Shown: positions 1-5,354 of the stretch, piece after piece
Position numbering within the stretch: the stretch's first letter is position 1
How the letters are laid out: each line of letters begins with the position of its first letter
Origin: Clostridiales bacterium
GTDB lineage: Bacteria; Bacillota; Clostridia; Tissierellales; Dethiosulfatibacteraceae
Direction of reading: 5' to 3'
Length of the DNA stretch: 5,354 bases
NCBI GenBank assembly: GCA_003539375.1
Contig: DPPH01000235.1
Span: 1-5,354 of the forward strand
The notes under the pieces: generated by a model
Database searches by the model: none
The model's input: the letters and a program-made list of their open reading frames with translations, nothing else
What the model was told of the DNA's origin: nothing
Made by a program: the position numbers and the translations under genes

Positions 1-2753
1 AAATCTTCTCCACCTTCCCCGGAATTACTTGAAGCTCCTATACTGTTCATAGCTTCTCCTAAAGTTTCGTGAGCTTCCTTACTTATTGAACCTACTGACA
101 TAGCTCCACTGGAAAATCTTTTTATTATTTCGGATTCAGGTTCTACTTCTTCAATAGGAATTGGATTTAGGTTTTTAAATTCAAGTATACTTCTCAAAGT
201 AGTAGGATTAACATCTTGTTCATCTGTAAGCCTTGTGAATTCTTTGTATGTTTTATAATCATTATTTTCAACAGCATTTCTAAGAAGTTTTACAGATTTT
301 GGATTGAAAAGATGAAACTCTCCATCTCTAACATATTTATATCTTCCTCCAAAATCTATGTTTTTTTTCTGATTATACTCACTTTCTTCATATGCATATT
401 TATGATTGGATATAATGTCCTGCACAACTTCCTCCAATCCTATTCCTCCTATTGTAGTAGTTGTTCCTGGAAAGTATTTATTAACAAAATCATCACTCAA
501 CCCTAATATTTCAAACATCTGAGATCCGTGGTAGCTTTGAATAGTACATATGCCCATCTTGGATAAGATTTTAGCCAGTCCTTTAGATGAAGCCTTTAGG
601 TAGTTTTTAACTGCCTTTTCCTCATCAATTTTTATTTCCTGGTCTCTACACAATTTTTTTATTGTTTCAATAGCTAAATATGGATTTACTGCACTAGCCC
701 CGTAGGCAATAAGTTGAGCAAAATTTGTAGTTTCTTTTACATCTCCGCTCTCAACTATAATAGAGATCCTTGACCTAAGTTTTTCTTTTATTAAATAGTT
801 GTGAAGGTAGGATACCGCAAGCAGGGAGGGAATTCCTCCTGTATAACTGTCTGTTTTCCTATCGGACAGTATTATTATATTGGAGTTTTCATTTATTTTC
901 TTGACTGCTCTGGTACATAGGGTTTTTAATGCCCTTTCAAATCCTTCCACTCCGTCATCTATTTTAAAAGTTAAGGGAATCACCGTTGATTTTAACTGGT
1001 GGTTATTTAACTCCTTAATTTTTTTCATATCGTAGTTGTCTATAATCGGGGTTTCTATTACCATATATTGATTTTCTATATTTGATATGTTCAGCATATC
1101 TTCCTGAGAACCAATAAAATTCATTAAGGACATTATCGACCCTTCTCTAATAGGGTCTACCGCCGGATTTGTTACCTGGGCAAAGACCTGTCTAAAATAA
1201 TTAAATATGGATTGGGTTTTGTTTGATAATACTGCAAGAGGAGTGTCATCTCCCATAGAGCCTATAGGTTCCTTACCTTCTTTTGCCATAGGTTTAATTA
1301 TCATGTCTATATCTTCTTTAGTGTATCCGAATTCTTTTTGCTTTTCTAAAATTTTACTATTATTGTAGTCTTCAATATGGGTATCATGAATTTTAATGTC
1401 CTTTAATACAATTCTTTTTTCTTTTACTATTTTTGTATAATCAACATTAGAGCATACTTCTTCCTTCAACTCTTTATCAAATAGAATTTTGCCTTTTTCA
1501 ATGTCTATAAGAAGCATTTCTCCTGGCTTTAATCTTCCCTTTTTAATTATGTTTTCAGGTTTTAAGTTTAATACACCAAATTCCGATGCCATTACTATTT
1601 CATTTGTATTTGTAACTACATACTTAGCAGGTCTCAATCCATTCCTATCTAGAGTCCCTCCTACCTGGTTGCCATCACAAAATAATACGGCTGCAGGTCC
1701 ATCCCAGGGCTCTATCATAGAAGCATGGTATTCGTAAAAAGCTTTTTTAATTTCTTTCATTTCTTCGTCGTTTTCCCAAGCTTCAGGAATCAGCATCATC
1801 ATAGTATGGGCATTACTTCTACCGTTAGCTTTTATAAACTCAAAGGCATTGTCTAGTGATGCTGAATCACTTTTTCCCTTTTGAAGTATTGGATAAATAT
1901 TTTTTATTTCTTTACCAAAGACTTCTGAATCAATTATACCTTCTCTAGCATTCATCCAGTTTCTATTACCTTTTATTGTATTTATTTCTCCATTATGAGC
2001 TATATACCTAAAGGGCTGGGCAAGGTCCCATGTAGGAAAGGTATTTGTGCTAAATCTCTGATGAACGAGGGCAACAGCACTTTTGTAGTTTATATCTATT
2101 AAATCAAGGAAGTATTTTTCTATCTGATTAGCTAAAAGCAAACCTTTATATACGATGGTCCTTGAAGAAAGAGAACATATATAAAAGTACTCTTTATTCC
2201 TTTTAACCAATCTTTCAACTTCATTTTCTATAATCTTTCTTACTAAAAATAATTTTTTCTCAAATTCTTCTACATTCATATAAGAAGATTTTTCTATAAA
2301 TACCTGCCTTACAACCGGCTCCGTCCCCCGAGCAGTCTCTCCTATATGAGTATTGTCCGTGGGAACAAATCTCCAGCCTAAAGTTTTAAGGCCTTTTTCT
2401 CTTAAAACTCTTTCAGTAATACCTTCACATTGAAATCTCAATACAGGTTCTTTAGGCAGAAAAATCATACCAACGGCATAATCTCCCCGGTCAGGTAAAT
2501 CTATACCTTCGTTGGTGCACTGTATTTTAAAAAATTCATGGGGTACCTGGGTCAGTATACCAGCCCCATCGCCAGTATTTGGGTCGTTACCTGAAGCACC
2601 GCGATGCTCCATATTTTTTAGTATTTCTATACCCTTTTTTACTATACCGTAGCTTTTTTCATTTTTATAATTCACAACAAATCCAACACCACAAGCATCC
2701 TTTTCATTTAATGGATTATATAAGCCTTGCTGGTCGGGTAATCCTATATTCAT
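1..2753 (-). CDS. gltB: Glutamate synthase (GOGAT) large subunit, N-terminal 917 codons; 3' end outside window
   Basis: The large subunit of NAD(P)H-dependent glutamate synthase converts glutamine and 2-oxoglutarate to two glutamates in the cytoplasm, normally with a small FAD/Fe-S subunit (GltD) that is not in this window. The frame is open from 2753 to the window edge, with 917 codons of a family usually near 1500. Residues 1-20 form a short propeptide ending just before Cys21 (in DACGVGF), the expected N-terminal nucleophile of the class II (Ntn) amidotransferase domain, about 21-430. Other landmarks of that domain are RFSTNT at 233, HNGEINT at 253-259 and EPWDGPA at 348-354. The central domain follows, with GSMGDDTPLAVLS from 498 and TNPAVDPIREG near 530. 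The FMN-domain approach includes FHLFNP near 810, SGAMSVGS at 882-889 and GEGGED at 912-917, where the window ends. The Fe-S cysteines and the GXGXG domain would lie beyond it. I chose ATG 2753 because GGTGGTG lies six bases upstream; ATG 2768 in the same frame has no clear ribosome binding site. I see no internal stop or frameshift. Confidence 0.96.
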   Translation of the reverse strand, partial: MNIGLPDQQGLYNPLNEKDACGVGFVVNYKNEKSYGIVKKGIEILKNMEHRGASGNDPNTGDGAGILTQVPHEFFKIQCTNEGIDLPDRGDYAVGMIFLPKEPVLRFQCEGITERVLREKGLKTLGWRFVPTDNTHIGETARGTEPVVRQVFIEKSSYMNVEEFEKKLFLVRKIIENEVERLVKRNKEYFYICSLSSRTIVYKGLLLANQIEKYFLDLIDINYKSAVALVHQRFSTNTFPTWDLAQPFRYIAHNGEINTIKGNRNWMNAREGIIDSEVFGKEIKNIYPILQKGKSDSASLDNAFEFIKANGRSNAHTMMMLIPEAWENDEEMKEIKKAFYEYHASMIEPWDGPAAVLFCDGNQVGGTLDRNGLRPAKYVVTNTNEIVMASEFGVLNLKPENIIKKGRLKPGEMLLIDIEKGKILFDKELKEEVCSNVDYTKIVKEKRIVLKDIKIHDTHIEDYNNSKILEKQKEFGYTKEDIDMIIKPMAKEGKEPIGSMGDDTPLAVLSNKTQSIFNYFRQVFAQVTNPAVDPIREGSIMSLMNFIGSQEDMLNISNIENQYMVIETPIIDNYDMKKIKELNNHQLKSTVIPLTFKIDDGVEGFERALKTLCTRAVKKINENSNIIILSDRKTDSYTGGIPSLLAVSYLHNYLIKEKLRSRISIIVESGDVKETTNFAQLIAYGASAVNPYLAIETIKKLCRDQEIKIDEEKAVKNYLKASSKGLAKILSKMGICTIQSYHGSQMFEILGLSDDFVNKYFPGTTTTIGGIGLEEVVQDIISNHKYAYEESEYNQKKNIDFGGRYKYVRDGEFHLFNPKSVKLLRNAVENNDYKTYKEFTRLTDEQDVNPTTLRSILEFKNLNPIPIEEVEPESEIIKRFSSGAMSVGSISKEAHETLGEAMNSIGASSNSGEGGED

Positions 2754-2768
2754 TTCTTCCACCACCAT
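2754..2768 (-). promoter_or_regulatory. Ribosome binding site region deciding the gltB start
   Basis: Reading on the minus strand, the 15 bases before ATG 2753 are ATGGTGGTGGAAGAA. GGTGGTG (2766-2760) matches the Shine-Dalgarno consensus GGAGGTG at six of seven positions and sits six bases before ATG 2753. The same bases could be read as coding (MVVEE) if translation began at ATG 2768, but the sequence before 2768 (AAGAAATCGTAAAACA) lacks a GGAGG-like element. The 2753 start also gives a 20-residue propeptide before the catalytic Cys. The choice is an inference from spacing. Confidence 0.55.
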
Positions 2769-2782
2769 TGTTTTACGATTTC

Positions 2783-2816
2783 TTAATATATTATAATGAA
2801 TTTTCTTAAAAATCAA
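2783..2816 (-). promoter_or_regulatory. Putative sigma-A-type promoter of gltB
   Basis: On the minus strand, TTGATT (2816-2811) can serve as a -35 box. A perfect TATAAT (2795-2790) lies 15 bases downstream, and an overlapping TAATAT (2793-2788) gives a 17-base spacer. Transcription would start near 2783, leaving a leader of about 30 bases before ATG 2753. This placement, together with the upstream terminator, suggests that gltB is transcribed separately from wecB. The region is AT-rich, so chance matches are possible. The perfect -10 and its position right before the gene are the main support. Confidence 0.6.
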
Positions 2817-2820
2817 CTGA

Positions 2821-2835
2821 TATATTAAAAATATA
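2821..2835. repeat. Short AT-rich inverted repeat just upstream of the gltB -35 box
   Basis: TATATT and AATATA form a perfect six-base inverted repeat around a three-base AAA spacer, ending five bases upstream of the proposed -35 box. The position suits an activator site, and LysR-type regulators such as GltC control gltAB in Bacillus subtilis. The element consists only of A and T, in a region where such dyads arise by chance. It is recorded as a visible structure, with no assigned function. Confidence 0.3.
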
Positions 2836-2916
2836 CTGTTTTTTTATAGATTAATAGTATGAAAAGGTTTTTTATTGCATTTTCGTAATATTTTCCGGAT
2901 GATGTATTAATGTTTC
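2836..2916. other. AT-rich intergenic spacer with no recognised gene
   Basis: This stretch lies between the terminator T-run and the gltB promoter region. I see no tRNA, riboswitch core or start codon with a ribosome binding site. It is rich in A and T tracts and has one TCCGGA palindrome at 2894-2899. Both strands hold only very short open frames, for example nine codons on the plus strand from 2859. Confidence 0.6.
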
Positions 2917-2977
2917 TAATAAAAAATACTCCTCCTGTAGGGATAGTTTTAATTTTCCTATCCATCACAAGGGAGCA
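2917..2977 (-). terminator. Intrinsic terminator after wecB
   Basis: On the minus strand the 5' arm (2977-2958) begins TGCTCCCTTGT and ends GGATAG. The 3' arm (2946-2927) begins CTATCC and ends ACAGGAGGAGTA. GGATAG/CTATCC closes an 11-base loop (2957-2947). The outer stem pairs TGCTCC with GGAGTA (one G-T pair) and CTTGT with ACAGG (one G-T pair), separated by a small bulge and an internal loop. A run of six T (2926-2921) and further AT-rich sequence follow. It starts 43 bases after the wecB stop codon and would end the rpiB-wecA-wecB transcript. On the plus strand the same stem ends GGGAGCA followed by five T, so it may also stop opposing transcription. Confidence 0.85.
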
Positions 2978-3020
2978 TTTTTAAAATAAATTTCTGTAAA
3001 TGATGTTGAATTGTCCTGAT

Positions 3021-4142
3021 TTAGATATTTTCAAGTATTATATTCTTGATTCTTTCTGCAGATTTACCATCTCCATAAGGATTTACTGCATTTGCCATCT
3101 TATCGTAGGATTTTTTATTTGTTAATAGTTCCTTTAAAATTTCATATATATTGTTTTCATCAATTCCAGCTAACTTTGCTGTACCGGCTTCAATTCCTTC
3201 GGGTCTTTCAGTTTCTTTTCTTACAACAAGAACTGGTTTACCCAGGGATGGAGCTTCTTCCTGTATCCCGCCGGAGTCTGTTACTATAATGTGGGATTTG
3301 TTCATTAAATTAGCAAAGGGTACGTAGTCTAAGGGTTCTATAAGATGAACCCTATCCATAGAATTAAGTATTTTATCAGCTATATCTCTAACTTTGGGAT
3401 TTAGGTGTACAGGATATATTACCTGAACATCTTCATGTTCCTCAGCTATTCTTTTTACAGCCTTAAAGATATTCTCCATAGGTTTACCTAGGTTCTCTCT
3501 TCTGTGGGCAGTTAGTAGGATTATCTTTTTCCTAAAATCAATTTTTTTAAGAAATTCGTCTTTAAAATTATAATCATTATCTACTACTTTAAACAGAGCA
3601 TCTATTACCGTATTTCCGGTAACATATATATCTTCCTTCTTGTATCCTTCTCTAATGAGGTTGTTTCTAGCTTCTTCTGTTGGTGCAAAATGATAGTTTG
3701 TGATAACTCCAGTAAGTTTTCTGTTGGCTTCTTCAGGATATGGGGACATTATATTGCCGCTTCTCAGTCCCGCTTCAACATGGCCAACTTTTATTTTATG
3801 ATAAAATCCTGCTAGAGCTCCTGAAAATACTGTGGTAGTGTCTCCCTGTACTAATATTAGATCCGGTTTGAATTTTTTAAATACTTCTTCCATACCTTCC
3901 ATAGTACGGTTGGTTATCTGGGTAAGGCTCTGTCCCTTTTGAAAGATATCAAGATCAAAATCCGGTTTAATATTGAAAATCTCCAGTACCTGGTCGAGCA
4001 TTTCTCTATGCTGAGCACTGACACAGGTCTTATGGTCTATCTGGGGGCATTCTTCCATTGCTTTAACTATGGGTGCCATTTTAACTGCTTCTGGCCTAGT
4101 TCCAAACAATGTCATTACTTTTATCTTTTTTTTATCTATCAT
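3021..4142 (-). CDS. wecB: UDP-N-acetylglucosamine 2-epimerase (non-hydrolysing)
   Basis: This cytoplasmic enzyme interconverts UDP-GlcNAc and UDP-ManNAc, providing ManNAc for teichoic-acid linkage units or other surface polysaccharides; Gram-positive members are often called MnaA. The 373-residue protein has the usual length and the two Rossmann-like (GT-B fold) halves of the family. Visible motifs are GTRPEAVKMAP at 14-24, GDTTT at 100-104, HVEAGLR at 121-127, PEEANR at 136-141, TAHRREN at 211-217, TDSGGIQEEAP at 288-298 and RKETERPE at 308-315. D101, E123, E137 and H213 correspond to the catalytic or active-site Asp, Glu, Glu and His known from Escherichia coli WecB. The start at 4142 follows AGAGGAGT, which lies over the end of wecA. 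Only two bases separate the wecA stop codon from this ATG, so translation is probably coupled. No hydrolysing-type (NeuC) features were seen. The biochemical call is firm, but the polymer it serves cannot be told from the window. Confidence 0.97.
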   Translation of the reverse strand: MIDKKKIKVMTLFGTRPEAVKMAPIVKAMEECPQIDHKTCVSAQHREMLDQVLEIFNIKPDFDLDIFQKGQSLTQITNRTMEGMEEVFKKFKPDLILVQGDTTTVFSGALAGFYHKIKVGHVEAGLRSGNIMSPYPEEANRKLTGVITNYHFAPTEEARNNLIREGYKKEDIYVTGNTVIDALFKVVDNDYNFKDEFLKKIDFRKKIILLTAHRRENLGKPMENIFKAVKRIAEEHEDVQVIYPVHLNPKVRDIADKILNSMDRVHLIEPLDYVPFANLMNKSHIIVTDSGGIQEEAPSLGKPVLVVRKETERPEGIEAGTAKLAGIDENNIYEILKELLTNKKSYDKMANAVNPYGDGKSAERIKNIILENI

Positions 4143-4144
4143 TT

Positions 4145-5194
4145 TTACTCCTCTTGGTCTTTGTCTTCCTCTTCGTTTACTTTAGATATGAATCCTAATT
4201 TTTTTCCAGTATATACAATTATTATTGAAACAGCTCCTATAACTAAACTTCCCTCTAAGGGTTCTGAATCTGAGAAAAATATTGCAGCTGCACCAAACAA
4301 TATACTTACTATATATAATATTAGTACAGTTTGTCTCTGGGTGAAACCTTTTGCCAATAGTCTATGATGAACATGACCTCTATCTGCTTCCATTATTGGT
4401 TTTTTATTTCTTATCCTTCTGACTATAGCAAAGAAAGTATCAAATAGGGGTATTCCTAATACCAGTACCATTATAATTATAGCCGCCAGGGTGACGGTTT
4501 TCAAAAATCCTAAAATTGATATTACCGCCAGCATATATCCCAAAAATAATGCTCCTGTATCTCCCATAAATATTTTTGCCGGATTGAAATTATAAGGCAA
4601 AAATCCTAGTGAAGAACCAGCTATTACTGCACATTCAAGCAAAATATAATCAAAACCGCTAATTGATGCCATAAACATCATAGTAGATGCTGAAATCGCA
4701 GCAACTCCCGAAGCTAGGCCATCTAATCCGTCAACTAAATTTATCGTGTTCGTTATTCCTACTATCCATAGTATGGATATAGGTGTAGCAAAATGCTCAA
4801 GATAGATAACATTATATCCCGGTATAGGATTAGTTATATAGTTAATTTTTGCCCCACCGTAGACTGCTATCATAGCTGCAATTATTTGTCCAGCTAATTT
4901 TAATTTTGGAGATATATCCTTAATATCATCGATAAGACCTATTAAAAATATAACTGTTCCTCCAACCATAATTGATACAGCCGTTTTATCTAAATCCGAA
5001 AAAATCAGCATTGTAAAAATAGCTGAGGCGTATATAGCAGCTCCACCTAAATAGGGAATTGGTTCTTTGTGTACCTTTCTATCATCCTTCGGTATATCTA
5101 ATATACCTAACTTGAAAGCCAGCTGTCTTGCAACAGGAGTAAAAAAGAAGGACAACACAAAAGCTGTAAAAAATACAAGATAATACTCGTTCAT
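4145..5194 (-). CDS. wecA: Polyprenyl-phosphate GlcNAc-1-phosphate transferase (WecA/TagO family)
   Basis: This integral membrane enzyme moves GlcNAc-1-phosphate from UDP-GlcNAc to undecaprenyl phosphate, the first committed step of teichoic-acid or related envelope glycan synthesis (TagO/TarO in Bacillus and Staphylococcus). The 349-residue protein is mostly hydrophobic, with roughly ten or eleven membrane segments beginning at residues 3-20. MraY/WecA superfamily motifs appear in order: KVHKEPIPYLGG at 40-51, the Mg-binding IDDIKD at 88-93, NTINLVDGLDGL at 149-160, PAKIFMGDTG at 205-214 with D212, and DRGHVHHRL at 271-279. The HxHH motif marks the WecA/TagO branch rather than MraY. The last residues (340-349) are strongly acidic (EEEDKDQEE), presumably a cytosolic tail. 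The start at 5194 is preceded by GAGGAGT at good spacing. It follows rpiB by 20 bases and precedes wecB by two, which supports one operon. tagO would be an equally valid gene name. Confidence 0.96.
   Translation of the reverse strand: MNEYYLVFFTAFVLSFFFTPVARQLAFKLGILDIPKDDRKVHKEPIPYLGGAAIYASAIFTMLIFSDLDKTAVSIMVGGTVIFLIGLIDDIKDISPKLKLAGQIIAAMIAVYGGAKINYITNPIPGYNVIYLEHFATPISILWIVGITNTINLVDGLDGLASGVAAISASTMMFMASISGFDYILLECAVIAGSSLGFLPYNFNPAKIFMGDTGALFLGYMLAVISILGFLKTVTLAAIIIMVLVLGIPLFDTFFAIVRRIRNKKPIMEADRGHVHHRLLAKGFTQRQTVLILYIVSILFGAAAIFFSDSEPLEGSLVIGAVSIIIVYTGKKLGFISKVNEEEDKDQEE
4146..4153 (-). promoter_or_regulatory. wecB ribosome binding site embedded in the wecA stop region
   Basis: The last wecA codons and its stop read CAAGAGGAGTAA on the minus strand, followed by AA and the wecB ATG at 4142. 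AGAGGAGT is a strong Shine-Dalgarno match that doubles as the Glu-Glu-stop codons of wecA. Ribosomes finishing wecA are therefore positioned to begin wecB. Confidence 0.8.
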
Positions 5195-5199
5195 GTCTT

Positions 5200-5206
5200 A
5201 CTCCTC
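5200..5206 (-). promoter_or_regulatory. wecA ribosome binding site
   Basis: GAGGAGT on the minus strand lies about five bases upstream of ATG 5194 and fixes the wecA start. It sits in the 20-base gap after rpiB, which is too short to hold a separate promoter as well. Confidence 0.75.
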
Positions 5207-5214
5207 ATTCTTTC

Positions 5215-5354
5215 TTAGTAGTTCATTATTTTATTTACCCTTCTGCTGTGTCTTCCACCTTCAAATTTTTCTTCTAAAAATGCTTTTACTATTCTTTTAC
5301 CTAAATCTTTCCCAGTAACTCTCCCACCTAGGGCTATAACATTAGCATTGTTGT
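5215..5354 (-). CDS. rpiB: Ribose-5-phosphate isomerase B, C-terminal 46 codons; 5' end outside window
   Basis: RpiB interconverts ribose 5-phosphate and ribulose 5-phosphate in the non-oxidative pentose phosphate pathway. Only the C-terminal third or so of a roughly 145-150-residue protein is present. It begins NNANVIALGGRVTG, matching the conserved HNDANV-ALG-RV-G region of the RpiB/LacAB family. The incomplete codon at the window edge ends in AC, compatible with the catalytic His that normally precedes this motif. EGGRHSRRV then matches the family's C-terminal GGRHxxRV, whose two arginines contact the phosphate. The protein ends in KIMNY and a TAA stop at 5217-5215. There is no terminator before wecA, which starts 20 bases on, so rpiB is probably transcribed with wecA and wecB. 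LacA or LacB, the related galactose-6-phosphate isomerase subunits, are less likely given the envelope-gene context. Confidence 0.88.
   Translation of the reverse strand, partial: NNANVIALGGRVTGKDLGKRIVKAFLEEKFEGGRHSRRVNKIMNY

Noticed and set aside
216..506. Plus-strand open frame of 96 codons
   Set aside because: It lies antisense to the conserved central-to-FMN region of gltB. Its product is low-complexity (Phe, Ile, Ser), and it has no ribosome binding site or family resemblance.
1489..1737. Plus-strand open frame of 82 codons
   Set aside because: It is antisense to the gltB amidotransferase domain, including the EPWDGPA motif, so it is a shadow of a real coding frame.
2579..2809. Plus-strand open frame of 76 codons covering the gltB start and promoter
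   Set aside because: It overlaps the catalytic Cys region of gltB on the opposite strand, its sequence has no recognisable motif, and there is no ribosome binding site.
2859..2888. Nine-codon plus-strand frame beginning ATGAAAAGG
   Set aside because: It is very short, has no ribosome binding site, and lies in AT-rich spacer where such frames arise by chance.
2825..2920. Minus-strand open stretch of about 31 codons after the AGGAGGAG in the terminator stem, considered as a leader peptide
   Set aside because: It could only begin at ATT. No ATG, GTG or TTG lies at a suitable distance, and the AGGAGGAG is explained as a terminator arm.
2769..3020. Riboswitch, T-box or small RNA in the intergenic region
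   Set aside because: The only clear structure is the terminator hairpin close to the wecB end. The gltB promoter lies downstream of it, so it would not be in the gltB leader, and no conserved riboswitch core was recognised.
3092..3289. Plus-strand open frame of 65 codons
   Set aside because: It is antisense to the conserved C-terminal half of wecB and has no independent support.
3939..4367. Plus-strand open frame of 142 codons
   Set aside because: It spans the wecA-wecB junction antisense to both genes. The minus-strand genes have strong motifs and ribosome binding sites, whereas this product is unrecognisable.
1..5354. Mobile element, CRISPR array, defence system or other new system
   Set aside because: No long direct or inverted repeats, transposase or integrase motifs, or spaced repeat units were seen. 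All genes belong to well-known housekeeping families.

Overview
The window is AT-rich chromosomal DNA with strong GGAGG-type ribosome binding sites, heavy use of AGA and ATA codons, and short gene spacings. This fits a low-GC Firmicute, most likely a clostridial or Tissierella-like anaerobe. The taxon is inferred from style and gene order, not proven. Every supported gene lies on the minus strand, so transcription runs from high to low coordinates. Nearly all of the window is coding, and the only sizeable gap is about 250 bases (2769-3020).

Layout in the direction of transcription: (1) 5354-5215 holds the last 46 codons of rpiB, ribose-5-phosphate isomerase B. (2) 5194-4145 is a complete wecA/tagO-type gene for a polyprenyl-phosphate GlcNAc-1-phosphate transferase (349 aa). 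(3) 4142-3021 is a complete wecB/mnaA-type gene for the non-hydrolysing UDP-GlcNAc 2-epimerase (373 aa), starting two bases after the wecA stop codon. (4) A 3' untranslated stretch leads to an intrinsic terminator hairpin at 2977-2927 followed by a T-run. (5) An AT-rich spacer carries a good sigma-A-like promoter. (6) 2753-1 is the first 917 codons of gltB, the large subunit of glutamate synthase, which leaves the window inside its FMN domain.

The genes form two units. rpiB-wecA-wecB look co-transcribed and end at the terminator. wecA and wecB are functionally linked: WecA loads GlcNAc-1-P onto the lipid carrier, and WecB supplies UDP-ManNAc from UDP-GlcNAc, the usual next sugar in teichoic-acid linkage units or related surface glycans. 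gltB appears to have its own promoter and belongs to nitrogen assimilation (glutamine plus 2-oxoglutarate to two glutamates). It has no obvious functional tie to the envelope genes.

I found no mobile element, CRISPR array, RNA gene or convincing undescribed system. The observations worth a second look are modest: the gltB start and promoter architecture, a small dyad upstream of its -35 box, the two-way terminator, tight wecA-wecB coupling, and the placement of gltB after the wecAB pair.
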